Source of the DNA: DASZZX01 sp036260415
GTDB lineage: Bacteria; Actinomycetota; Nitriliruptoria; Nitriliruptorales; JAHWKO01
Direction of reading: 5' to 3'
Length of the DNA: 23,651 nt
NCBI GenBank assembly: GCA_036260415.1
Contig: DASZZX010000409.1
Location: forward strand, 1-23,651
Numbering within the stretch: the stretch's first letter is position 1; every line of letters begins with the position of its first letter. The notes under the pieces were generated by a model. The model saw nothing but the letters and a program-made list of their open reading frames with translations. It did not search any database and was not told where the DNA came from. Made by a program: the position numbers and the translations under genes. Shown piece by piece: positions 7,723-15,537 of the stretch.

Positions 7723-7926
7723 TCATCGTTCTCCTCGAAAGACAGCGCGAAATTTGTCGTGGAGGACGAACGCCAACCGCTCCGCCAGGGTAAGGGTGTC
7801 GAGCACGACGAGGAGGCAAGCCGACCGCCGGCGTGGTCAGACGAATCCGAGGACGGCCTCGCTCCGTCATCGGATTCACCCACCGACGGCAAGATCGTCG
7901 CGATCGACGAGATCGCGTGGCATGTT
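7723..7926 (-). pseudogene. Remnant of an ECF41/SigJ-type RNA polymerase sigma factor
   Basis: The minus-strand frame through 7812-7750 reads LLVVLDTLTLAERLAFVLHD followed by KF. This is the sigma region 4 start of SigJ/ECF41 factors (LLVVLDTLTPAERLAFVLHD is typical). Upstream in the same frame are PRDLVDRDD and SEAVLGFV, matching the linker before region 4, but broken by TGA codons at 7878, 7869 and 7839. At AAATTT (7755-7750) the frame slips: the family's continuation F-A-x-S-F-E-E is read one frame over as FALSFEEN. The DNA-recognition helix and the SnoaL-like C-terminal domain are gone, and the sequence runs straight into the SDR gene. It is therefore a dead gene truncated by deletion. 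Its intact form would have directed transcription of the neighbouring SDR gene, as is known for ECF41. Confidence 0.65.
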
Positions 7927-8505
7927 CGCCGCCGACGTCCTCCAGCTCGAGATCGGCCATCGGCAGAACCTCGCGACGATGGGCGGCGTCGCCGTCGCGT
8001 CCGCGACGGCCAGCAGCATCCCGACCGTCGGTTCCACGCGCTGCACGACAAGGCCGCCCACAGCGACGTGCTGTCAAACCCAGGTCACCACACGCGCCAC
8101 CCGCTACGACACCTCGACGGTCGACACAGCACAACCCGGCTCGGGTCGAACTCGCGAGACGCCGGTCGAAGTTCGTAGGACCGCACTGCGGTGGGTGACC
8201 CATCAAGCCGTAGTTGCCGCTGGGCGTTTCGAGGGACGGACAGGTCAGCACGGGCTGCCCTGGGGTTGCGGGGCGCGAACCCGGCGAGCCGCGCCTCCAC
8301 CATGATGCACGGAGTCCAGGCCCGAAGGGGGCCGTGTACGACGAGGACAAGTGTCCCTCCGACGCACCACGTCTGGGCGCCGCGGACGTGCCGGTACGCG
8401 CGACCCGACTGTGGTTCTAGGCCGGCGTGACCTGCCATGAGCCGTGAGCCCGCACGGCGGTCGTCGACAGGCTCGACGCCGTCATTCGCTTGCTGTTCAC
8501 ACCCG
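7927..8505. other. Gene-poor stretch with possible mobile-element debris
   Basis: No intact gene is seen. A plus-strand fragment at 8020-8073 (PDRRFHALHDKAAHSDVL) resembles the N-terminal motif of group II intron reverse transcriptases (typically RFHALYDKV-x-R-x-DVL), but nothing after it continues the family. The remaining frames up to the P-type ATPase stop are low-complexity shadows. Confidence 0.3.
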
Positions 8506-10599
8506 TCACCTGACGGCGCGGGGGGAGCCGCCGGTCCTCCGGGCGGCGCCTCCGCGCGCTCCCGCGACAGGTGACGGCCACGGGGTCCCGCGGGCAGACG
8601 TCCACGCGCGGGGAGAGAGCAGGCGCAGCCCGTTCAGAGCGACGATCGTGGTGCTGCCCTCGTGCCCGGCGACGGCCAGGGGGAGTGGGAGGTGGCCGGT
8701 GAGGTCCCACGCGACGAGGACGACAATCACGACGGCCGCGAACGTGAGGTTTTGGACGACGAGCCTGCGGGCCAGGTGGGCGAGGCGGATCAGGTCCGGC
8801 AACGCCGGGAGTTCGTCGCGGACGATGACGGCGTCGGCGGTTTCGAGGGTGAGGTCGGAGCCCGCCTGACCCATCGCCACTCCTACGTCGGCGGCGGCGA
8901 GCGCGGGGGCGTCGTTGATGCCGTCGCCGACGACGGCGACGCGGTGGCCCGAGCCTTGGAGGCGGTGTACGGCGTCGACCTTGTCCTGCGGGAGGAGACC
9001 GGCGAGCACCGTGTCGATCCCGACGGTGGCCGCCAGGCGTCGAGCCGCGCGCGCGTTGTCGCCGGTCAGGAGGACCGGCCGATCGCCGGTGAGATGCGCG
9101 AGCGCGTCGACGGTGGCGGCGGCCGCCGGACGGAGCCGGTCGGTCAAGGCAAGCACCCCGGCGGCGGCCCCGTCGACAACGGCGACCACCGCGGTGCACC
9201 CGGTCTCCTCGATCCGCTGCACGACGGCAGCCGCGGCGGTGGCGTCGCGGACGTGGGCGTCGCGGAGGAGATCGGGCCGCCCGACCGATACCCGGTGGTC
9301 GTCCACCGTGGCGGTGACACCGCGACCGGGTCGAGCGGAGAACGTGGTGGCGTCCGGCAGGTCGGTACTGCCTACGGCGGCGACGATTGCTCCCGCCAGC
9401 GGATGCTCGCTAGGGCGCTCGGCAGCCGCGACGAGCCGCAGCAGGCTCGCCTCGTCGAGGGCCGCGCCGGGCAGCGTGACGACCTCGACGACCTGCGGAC
9501 GACCCTCGGTGAGGGTCCCCGTCTTGTCGAACGCGACGAGGCTCGCCATCCCCAACTGCTCGATGACGACCGCCGACCGGACGAGGATCCCACGCCGTCC
9601 GGCGTTCACGATCGCGGAGAGCAGCGGCGGCATCGTGGCAATCACCAACGCGCACGGGGAGGCGACGATCATGAAGGTGATCGCGCGCAACAGCGTGGGC
9701 CGCAGACCCGCCCCGAACGCGAGGGGGACCGCGAACAGCGCGATGGACGCCCCGACGACCCCCACCGAGTAGCGCTGCTCCACTCGCTCGATGAACAGCT
9801 GGGTACGGGCCTTGGTCGCGCTCGCCTGCTCGACGAGAGCGACGATCCGCGCGACGGCGGTGTCACCGCCGGCTCGCTCCGTGCCTACTCGCAGGGCCCC
9901 GTTGCCGTTCAAAGTGCCGGCGAACACCTCGTCGCCCGGCTCCTTGGCGACCGGCAGCGGCTCGCCGGTCATGGAGGCCTCGTCCACCTCGCTCCACCCT
10001 GCGACGATGCGGCCGTCCACGCCGATGCGCTCGCCCGGCCGGACGAGCACGAGGTCGCCGACCGCGAGGTCCGCGGCGTCGACGACCTCCTCGGCGCCGT
10101 CCGCGCCGATGCGGCTCGCCCGGTCCGGGGCGAGCGCCAGCAGGCTCCGGATGCTGTCGCGGGTTCGGCGGGTCGCGACCGCCTCCAGCGCACCGGAGGT
10201 CGCGAAGATCACGATCAACAGCGCACCGTCCAGCACCTCACCGATCGCCGCCGCCGCGAGCGCAGCAACGGCCATGAGCAGGTCAACGTCGAGGCGACGA
10301 CCACGCAGCGCACCGAGGCCGGCCACCACCGGTTGCCACCCGCCCGTCAGGTAGCAGGCGGCGAAGAGGGCAGCCACGAGCCCTCCGGCGGCACCCAGCG
10401 CGGACGCCGCGGTCGCAGCGAGGAAAGCCGCGAGCGAGATGGCGGCCCACCGCGCCTCCGGCAGGGCGATGAGCGATGCCACCCGGCGGGCACGCCCGGC
10501 GATCGTTGCGGAGGCCGGGTTGGGGACGCCAGGGACCCCCTCGTCATGGAGGTGGGAGTGCCCGGGCGCGTCCCGCTCGCGGGTGCCGGTGTGGGTCAC
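8506..10599 (-). CDS. P1B-4-type heavy-metal exporting ATPase (Co/Zn/Fe/Ni class)
   Basis: The product has 697 residues and is a membrane pump that exports transition-metal ions using ATP. Visible motifs are TGEP (211-214, actuator), SPC (314-316, metal site in membrane helix 4), DKTGT with phosphorylated D358, SEHP (H399), TGDN (512-515), GDGINDAP (558-565) and HEGST (646-650). The SPC plus HEGST pair marks the P1B-4 group (CtpD/CtpJ/CoaT/CzcP), not the CPC copper pumps. There is no N-terminal metal-binding domain, only a short His-containing tail (H3, H14, H16, H18), also normal for this group. The start is GTG 10599; the ribosome binding site (GAGAGGGA) is moderate. The C-terminal 35 residues are Arg/Gly/Ala-rich. 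The divergent ArsR-type repressor gene makes metal-induced control very likely. Confidence 0.93.
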   Translation of the reverse strand: MTHTGTRERDAPGHSHLHDEGVPGVPNPASATIAGRARRVASLIALPEARWAAISLAAFLAATAASALGAAGGLVAALFAACYLTGGWQPVVAGLGALRGRRLDVDLLMAVAALAAAAIGEVLDGALLIVIFATSGALEAVATRRTRDSIRSLLALAPDRASRIGADGAEEVVDAADLAVGDLVLVRPGERIGVDGRIVAGWSEVDEASMTGEPLPVAKEPGDEVFAGTLNGNGALRVGTERAGGDTAVARIVALVEQASATKARTQLFIERVEQRYSVGVVGASIALFAVPLAFGAGLRPTLLRAITFMIVASPCALVIATMPPLLSAIVNAGRRGILVRSAVVIEQLGMASLVAFDKTGTLTEGRPQVVEVVTLPGAALDEASLLRLVAAAERPSEHPLAGAIVAAVGSTDLPDATTFSARPGRGVTATVDDHRVSVGRPDLLRDAHVRDATAAAAVVQRIEETGCTAVVAVVDGAAAGVLALTDRLRPAAAATVDALAHLTGDRPVLLTGDNARAARRLAATVGIDTVLAGLLPQDKVDAVHRLQGSGHRVAVVGDGINDAPALAAADVGVAMGQAGSDLTLETADAVIVRDELPALPDLIRLAHLARRLVVQNLTFAAVVIVVLVAWDLTGHLPLPLAVAGHEGSTTIVALNGLRLLSPRAWTSARGTPWPSPVAGARGGAARRTGGSPRAVR

Positions 10600-10621
10600 G
10601 GGGTCCCTCTCGGAGGTGTGG

Positions 10622-10640
10622 CGTCGACCAGACGTCGACG
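10622..10640. promoter_or_regulatory. Candidate operator between ATPase and ArsR-type repressor genes
   Basis: CGTCGAC-CAGAC-GTCGACG is a perfect 7-5-7 inverted repeat 23 bp upstream of the ATPase GTG and 55 bp upstream of the repressor start. Position and symmetry suit a dimeric ArsR/SmtB repressor, though known sites of the family are usually more A/T-rich, so a leader hairpin is an alternative. Confidence 0.45.
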
Positions 10641-10694
10641 GGTGCGGACGCTAGCATCTTGTCAGACCATATTCGCAGGCACGAAGGCAACGAC

Positions 10695-11063
10695 GTGCAC
10701 GAGGAGATCGAGAGCTTCCGCATGCCGCCCCACGACGTCGCCGAGCGGGCCGCAACCGTCCTCAGCCTTCTGGCCGAGCCGACCCGCCTGAGGATCCTCT
10801 GGGCGCTCGCGCAGGGCGAGACGAACGTCGGCTGCCTGGCGCAGCTCGCCGGGACGACGCCGACGGCGGTGAGCCAGCACCTCGCCCGACTCCGGCTCGC
10901 CGGCCTGGTGACCGCCCGCCGCGAGGGCACGTTCGCCTACTACACCGTCGCCGACCCCAGCCTCGCGCGGCTTCTCGCCGACGCCGTGGAGCACGCCGGA
11001 CGGAGCGAGCCGGGGCTCGCCGATGCCCTCGCCGCGGTCGCCGGCTCGGTGGAGGAGGCGTAG
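10695..11063 (+). CDS. ArsR/SmtB-family metal-responsive transcriptional repressor
   Basis: The product has 122 residues from GTG 10695, which follows GAAGG at 7 nt; the next ATG (10722) would cut into the first helix. The winged helix runs through LLAEPTRLRILWALA, the recognition helices CLAQLAGTTPTAVSQHLARL and the wing TARREGTFAYYTV. In the dimer helix, D87 and H100 stand where CzrA/NmtR keep D84 and H97, but the other two histidines are S89 and R103. The site is therefore altered or uses H2, H13 or C47. Members repress adjacent efflux genes until bound by Zn, Co, Ni or Cd. The divergent P1B-4 ATPase is the obvious target. The metal cannot be predicted firmly. Confidence 0.88.
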   Translation: MHEEIESFRMPPHDVAERAATVLSLLAEPTRLRILWALAQGETNVGCLAQLAGTTPTAVSQHLARLRLAGLVTARREGTFAYYTVADPSLARLLADAVEHAGRSEPGLADALAAVAGSVEEA

Positions 11064-11123
11064 CCGGGGTCGGCGGACCGCCCGAGCGACGAGTTGCCGA
11101 GGTCGGCGCCACACCCGGGTTAA

Positions 11124-11286
11124 GCGCGTGGTGACGGGTTGCTCGCCGACATCGGTTGGCCGCCCACGTCCATCGTCGACCTGGGCGACATCACCAACGC
11201 CCGGGGGACCGAGGCACCTCACCCTGTGGGTGCGCGTGTACGCGGCGCTGGGCACCGCCCAGTTCAACATCGCGCTCGTGCGTTGA
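11124..11286 (+). pseudogene. C-terminal fragment of a dinucleotide-binding / NADPH-F420 reductase-like protein, frameshifted
   Basis: After TAA 11121-11123 the frame reads LLADIGWPPTSIVDLGDITN followed by ARGTE. One frame over it continues as HLTLWVRVYAALGTAQFNIA then LVR and TGA. Joined, this is the C-terminal signature of the NADPH-dependent F420 reductase-like family (...GWPxxxIVDLGDIxxARGTEMYLPLWLRxxxALGTxxFNIxxVR). The slip near 11212 equals two missing bases within the E-M-Y-L-P-L-W region. The N-terminal Rossmann domain is absent. It lies just after the ArsR gene with no connection in function. It shows recombination or decay at this spot. Confidence 0.6.
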
Positions 11287-11424
11287 ACGACAGCATGTCG
11301 GGACATCACCGTGTCGGGGGTTGGCTGCTCCGTCCAGCTTGAACGGTCCCCGGGCGATACGCGTTGCACGCTTTTGCGGTGGTCCTGAGGTCGGCGGTCC
11401 TCGGCTCGGGCAACGGTGGCTCGG

Positions 11425-14118
11425 TCAGCAGCCCTGACCACGGATGCGCTGCTCGATGAGCTGCCGGGCGTCCTCGGAGACGGCTGCCGTTCCTCCGTAC
11501 ACGTAGGCAGCATTCGTGGTGGCGGCGGTCTCACACAGGTAGCTGGCGGTGACCTCGTGTAGAGCAGCGGTGAAGGTGAGCAGCATGGGGCCGCCGCGCC
11601 GCCCGATGTGAGCGCTCCCCGTCAGAGCGTCGGCGAAGTCGTCGTTGCGGGCCACTCCGGCAGCCTGTGGGCCCGTGAAGAAGTGACGCGCCACCGCAAC
11701 GGCGGTGTGATCACGCGTCTCGCCGAACACAGCGATCGCTGCCGGGTAGGCGCGCGCCGCGGGACCACCCACCGCGAACAGCGTCCGCCCGGAGTGCTCC
11801 CCCAGGTACGCGTCCAAAGAAGGATGAGGCGCCTCAGGTGTGGTCAGCACGACCGAGCCACCCGATCGGACGGCGGCCGCTCCGGCCGCCAGAGCATCGG
11901 GGAAGTTGAACCCCGTGGTCACCAACAGGCTGTCGGGGTCACCCATCGTGCGCGCGACGGCGATGGCCGTCTCGATCCGGCTGGGGCCAGAGATCCGGCG
12001 GACCTCGTAGCCGAGGCCACGGATGGAGGCCACCACGTCGTCAGTCACCGCGGTCGTGCCTCCGAGCACGTAGACCACACCGCCTGCGGGCAGGACGCGC
12101 CGGATCTCGCTGGCGGTCGCGGGGTGCAGCTGGTCTGAGGGCGCCAACAGCACCGGACCATCCACTGTCACGGCGAGTGGAGCACCGGCCAGCGCGTCGG
12201 CGAAGTCGTCCGCGCGGGCTACCACCAGCGCCCCAGCCGCCCCGTCGACGAAGTTGTCCCTGGAGGCTGCCACGGCCGTCTCGAAACGGGTGGGTCCCGA
12301 CAGGCGCACGGCCGCGGCCTCCGGCTCGGGCTGGGGCTCCGGCTCCGGCTCCGGCTCGGGCTCCGGCTCGGGCTCGGGCTCGGGCTGAGCGGCGCTGCGG
12401 AAGATGTAGAGGCGTCCGGCGGCCAGCGTGTCGCCGACATCGGAGAAGCCAGCGGTGACGGCGAAGTCCATCTGGCCGTCGTCGTTGAGGTCTCCCAACG
12501 AGGCCACCCCCTGCCCGAAGCCACTCCCGGGGGTGTCATCAGGGTCGGACAGGGTGAGCACGATCTCGCTGGTCGCGGGGCTGTAGACGTGGGCGTCGCC
12601 GACGGTGGGAGCGCCTGCCGGCCACAGCGGTCCCGACGCGCCGATCAGGATCTCGTGACGCGGGTCGCCGTGCACATCCCCGAGGCCGGCGAACGGAGCA
12701 CCGAAGTTGCCGCCCTGACCCGGTGTGGGGTCGTCGACGAGACTCAGCAGGACCGTCGCGGCGAACGTCTGGAAGTTGCCGTTGAGGACGTAGCCGCGGC
12801 CCTGCCCGGCGTGCCGCAGGCTCTGCCCGACAGCCGGGACGAAGATCTCCGGATGGGCGGTGTTGCTGACGTCACCGATCGCGGTCGGCATCGTGCCCGA
12901 CGAGTACCCGAACAGCGCTCCCGACTGCGGCTCCGGGTGCGGGTACTGCCGCAGGACCGAGCCGGTGGGGCCGTCGAACAGCCACACCACTCCCGCATCG
13001 ACGCCGGAGGGCGTGTCGGCATGGTGAGCGGACACCACGATCTCGGGTCGACCGTCCGCGTCGTTGTCCGCATCGGGGCAGGGCGAGCCGGCGTCCGGCG
13101 CAGGGTCGGTGGGGCATCCCCCGGTGTCCCCGACAGGCATCATCGCGTGCCCGAAGCGCTGATGCTCGGTGCCGGTCTTCGCCATCGGGTTCTTGATGAC
13201 GTGCAACGTCTGGTCGAGGACCACGCCGGGGTCCGAGGAGGCGACCTGCTCACCGGCGAAGACGTACACACGACCGGAACCCTCACAGGGACCCGGGTCG
13301 CATGAGGGGTTGGTCGCAGTTCCCTCCTCGAAGAAGGTGGGGTTGGCGACGACGAAGTCCGCTGCCCCTCCGCCGTCGACGTCCCCGATGCGCACCGCAT
13401 CCGGCGCACCAGGCGAGAAGGGGCTGTCGAGCGAGGTCACCGCACGACCGAACGAGAAGCTCTTGCCCGAGGGGAAGTTGCTCGCCTCGGAGAGCAGGTC
13501 GTCGGGTGGCATCTGCAGGCGCTTGAGAAGTGCGCCTGTCACGCCGTCGAACACGTACGCCCGGCCGAGGTCGGGCACCACCGTGCCGTTCACCTCCACG
13601 TCCACCCCGCTCGCGCCGATGAGGATCTCGTCGGCGCCGTCGGGTGGGCCGACCTGGCCGACGGGGCACTGCGCGCTCGGAACGGCTTGGGGGTGCGGGC
13701 ACGAGCCGATGTCGGGAAGGACGGTCGGGTAGACGAAGTTCCCGCTGCCCCCTGCAGCTACCTGCTCACCGGGCGGTACGTCGATGGTATGGATCAACTG
13801 GCCTGTGCCACCGCTGATCACGTACATGCGGCCTGGGCCGTCGTACTGTGGCACGAGCAGATCGTGCTTGCCGTCGCCGTCGAGGTCGCCCGCACCAGCG
13901 ATGCCGAGCCACCCGAGGCGGCCGTTCGCCACGGGCACCGGCGGGTCGACGCGCTGCACCACGTAGCGCGGAGCCAGGGTCAGCCGGTCCGTCTGTGCGC
14001 TGGCCGATCCTGCGGAGGTGGTCACTGGCACGGTGGCAACCAGGAGAGCGCCCACCAGGGCGGCCCAGCGTGCCCGAGCGACCGTCCGCGCCGTACCGGC
14101 ACCGGCCGCTGGTTGCAT
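11425..14118 (-). CDS. Secreted FG-GAP beta-propeller protein with three CWB2 cell-wall-binding repeats (copy 1)
   Basis: The product has 897 residues. A signal peptide is present (about 1-41). An FG-GAP/integrin-alpha-like propeller (about 45-575) contains calcium-loop motifs such as DLDGDGKHD, DVDGGGAAD and DLNDDGQMD. A (Pro-Glu)n linker (about 577-602) leads to three CWB2 repeats (about 605-897), each with the R-x-x-G-x-x-R-x-E-T-A / FPDALAAGAAA / VVYVLGG pattern. CWB2 repeats bind anionic wall polymers in clostridial surface proteins, so this protein is probably displayed on the wall with the propeller facing outward for adhesion or ligand binding. The ATG follows GGAGGGG at 4 nt. It is a clear paralogue of the protein encoded at 17363-20035. 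Regulatory elements lie 67 bp upstream and beyond. Confidence 0.92.
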   Translation of the reverse strand: MQPAAGAGTARTVARARWAALVGALLVATVPVTTSAGSASAQTDRLTLAPRYVVQRVDPPVPVANGRLGWLGIAGAGDLDGDGKHDLLVPQYDGPGRMYVISGGTGQLIHTIDVPPGEQVAAGGSGNFVYPTVLPDIGSCPHPQAVPSAQCPVGQVGPPDGADEILIGASGVDVEVNGTVVPDLGRAYVFDGVTGALLKRLQMPPDDLLSEASNFPSGKSFSFGRAVTSLDSPFSPGAPDAVRIGDVDGGGAADFVVANPTFFEEGTATNPSCDPGPCEGSGRVYVFAGEQVASSDPGVVLDQTLHVIKNPMAKTGTEHQRFGHAMMPVGDTGGCPTDPAPDAGSPCPDADNDADGRPEIVVSAHHADTPSGVDAGVVWLFDGPTGSVLRQYPHPEPQSGALFGYSSGTMPTAIGDVSNTAHPEIFVPAVGQSLRHAGQGRGYVLNGNFQTFAATVLLSLVDDPTPGQGGNFGAPFAGLGDVHGDPRHEILIGASGPLWPAGAPTVGDAHVYSPATSEIVLTLSDPDDTPGSGFGQGVASLGDLNDDGQMDFAVTAGFSDVGDTLAAGRLYIFRSAAQPEPEPEPEPEPEPEPEPQPEPEAAAVRLSGPTRFETAVAASRDNFVDGAAGALVVARADDFADALAGAPLAVTVDGPVLLAPSDQLHPATASEIRRVLPAGGVVYVLGGTTAVTDDVVASIRGLGYEVRRISGPSRIETAIAVARTMGDPDSLLVTTGFNFPDALAAGAAAVRSGGSVVLTTPEAPHPSLDAYLGEHSGRTLFAVGGPAARAYPAAIAVFGETRDHTAVAVARHFFTGPQAAGVARNDDFADALTGSAHIGRRGGPMLLTFTAALHEVTASYLCETAATTNAAYVYGGTAAVSEDARQLIEQRIRGQGC
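12321..12387 (-). repeat. Hexanucleotide repeat encoding the Pro-Glu linker
   Basis: Tandem GGCTCC/GGCTCG units (plus strand) encode alternating Pro-Glu between the propeller and CWB2 parts of the protein. Such repeats can change length by slippage in units of two residues without breaking the frame. Confidence 0.8.
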
Positions 14119-14184
14119 CGCCCCTCCAGCCTTGCGTGTCCCCGGTGCGTGAACCCGCGAGTCAAGCCGGCGGCCGGGCCGCGG

Positions 14185-14209
14185 ACAATAGATGCGCCCG
14201 TCACCTACC
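14185..14209 (-). promoter_or_regulatory. 25-bp surface-gene element, site C, facing CWB2 copy 1
   Basis: On the minus strand the site reads GGTAGGTG-ACGGGC-GCATCTATTGT and ends 66 bp before the ATG at 14118. It shares spacing and flanks with the sites at 20163 and 14381. TATTGT could serve as a -10 hexamer. The inverted repeat is imperfect here (5 of 7 positions). Confidence 0.6.
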
Positions 14210-14380
14210 TCGCACGGGACGGGGCCCTCGAGTGCGGCGAGGGTGCAGGTGAGCCTGACTGGAGGATCAGGCCTTGCTGCGTTCCTCGGGGACGTCGCTG
14301 GCCAGCCGGCCCCAGCGCGGGACTGCCCAGAGACGGGTGCCTACCAACGTGCCTGTCCGCGGCCGCGCGGACCGACCCCG

Positions 14381-14405
14381 GGTAGATGCGCAGCACATCT
14401 ATTGC
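14381..14405 (+). promoter_or_regulatory. 25-bp surface-gene element, site B, facing the NMT1-like gene
   Basis: On the plus strand the site reads GGTAGATG-CGCAGC-ACATCTATTGC. It includes a 7-5-7 inverted repeat with one mismatch. It lies about 196 bp upstream of the NMT1-like start at 14602. The rest of the 14119-14601 gap shows no gene. Confidence 0.6.
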
Positions 14406-14601
14406 GGAGCAGCGCCGGTCCCGACTAGAAGCACAAGCGCAGCGTGACCGCGATGAGGCTCACGGGGTTCGTCATCCCACCGGAGTCGCGATGCGCTGGC
14501 AAGGTGGTCGGGGATCGAGTGTGTATGGCCGTCGGCTTCGCCGGTTGCGGTGACATCGGTGTCCCCGCGGGCTTGGACTCGTGGAGATCCTGGAGGCCAA
14601 C

Positions 14602-15510
14602 GTGGATCGCGTCACGCTGAACGTGTTCTGCCCGGGCTGACGGCCAGCGCTGCACCCGCCGCTGTACGCGGCGCAGGCGAGCGGTCTGTTCGCCGAGCAG
14701 GGGCTGCAGGTGGCGTTGTCGGAGCCTTCGGGCAGTGGCACGCGAACTGTCCATGATGTGGCCGAGGGACGAGCGGCGTTCGGCCTCACCTCGCTGTTCT
14801 ACTTCCTGCAGGCGCAGCGGGAGCGCCACGATCTCCCTGCACGGTTCGTCGCTGTCGTCCTCAACCGGAGTCCCCTCGCAGCGTTCGTCCGGGAGGACTC
14901 CGACATCGAGGTTCCCGCACAGCTGGCAGGCCGCCGCGTGGCCGTCGCCGGCAGGTTCAGGTGGGTCGCTGACGAGTACGACGGTGCGCTGCGTCTCGCC
15001 AACGTTGGACGACCGATCCGCGTCCCGACCGACGAGGCAGGTTCGGACCTGCTGGGTCGCGGGGAGGTCGACGTCGTGACGTCATGGGCAGATATCGCAC
15101 CGGTCATCCGACGCCGGGCGGCCACCGCGGTGAGGCGGATCGACGTCGGCCCCGACGTGTACACGGTCGGGCTGGTCGCCAGCGACGCCGTCGACGATCA
15201 CCTCGCGCGGCGCCTGACGGTGGCGTTCGGCGCGTCCCTTCGTCTGCAGCGACGCGAGCCGCAACTCGGGATCGACGCCTTCCACCGGGCCTACCCTCAC
15301 CTGGATGCCGTCGACGTCGCCGAGGCCTGGACGCTCCTGGAGCCGTTCGTCTTCGACCCGCACCGTCCCGCCGGCTCCATGGACGCTGCTCGCTGGGACG
15401 AGACGCTCGACCACGTGGCCTTTGTCCACGGCATCCGCACCCGACCCGCCGCCGTCTACAGAACGGCGCTGCTCGAGCGGGCCGACGTCACCGCGGCCAC
15501 CCGCAGCTGA
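14602..15510 (+). pseudogene. NMT1/THI5-like ABC-type substrate-binding protein with an early in-frame TGA
   Basis: GTG 14602 has GGAGG (14592-14596) 5 nt upstream and reads VDRVTLNVFCPG. TGA 14638-14640 follows, and the same frame then runs 289 codons to 15510. Just after the stop comes LHPPLYAAQASGLFAEQGLQ, the typical first helix of NMT1/SsuA-like binding proteins, so the gene clearly began before the stop. Further features are GRAAFGLTSLFYFLQAQ, LAGRRVAVAGRF, GEVDVVTSWADIAPV and WTLLEPFVFDPHRPAGSMD. Relatives bind pyrimidine precursors of thiamine or sulfonates. This one has no signal peptide and no ABC permease nearby. An intact alternative starting at GTG 14710 would lack the first beta-strand and helix. 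It is probably a recent nonsense mutation (CGA or TGG to TGA) or a sequence error. Confidence 0.7.
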
Positions 15511-15537
15511 CCTGCCACACGTGGGGTCTGGTGGCTG

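Noticed and set aside
8191..8440. Possible catalytic RNA (group II intron domain V) near the reverse-transcriptase-like motif
   Set aside because: I could not find the conserved AGC triad hairpin or the 3' end pattern; only loose similarity by eye.
9372..10354. Long opposite-strand frames across the P-type ATPase gene
   Set aside because: They are GC-driven shadows: Arg/Ser/Thr-rich with no domain, while the minus strand carries all P-type ATPase motifs.
11291..11318. TGTCGGG-N8-TGTCGGG direct repeat as an insertion-sequence end
   Set aside because: Some actinobacterial elements have similar ends, but there is no transposase, partner repeat or target duplication here.
323..15510. UGA recoding to explain the two in-frame TGA codons
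   Set aside because: Many intact genes in the window end in TGA, and no selenocysteine-type structure or family supports recoding; nonsense mutation or sequence error is simpler.
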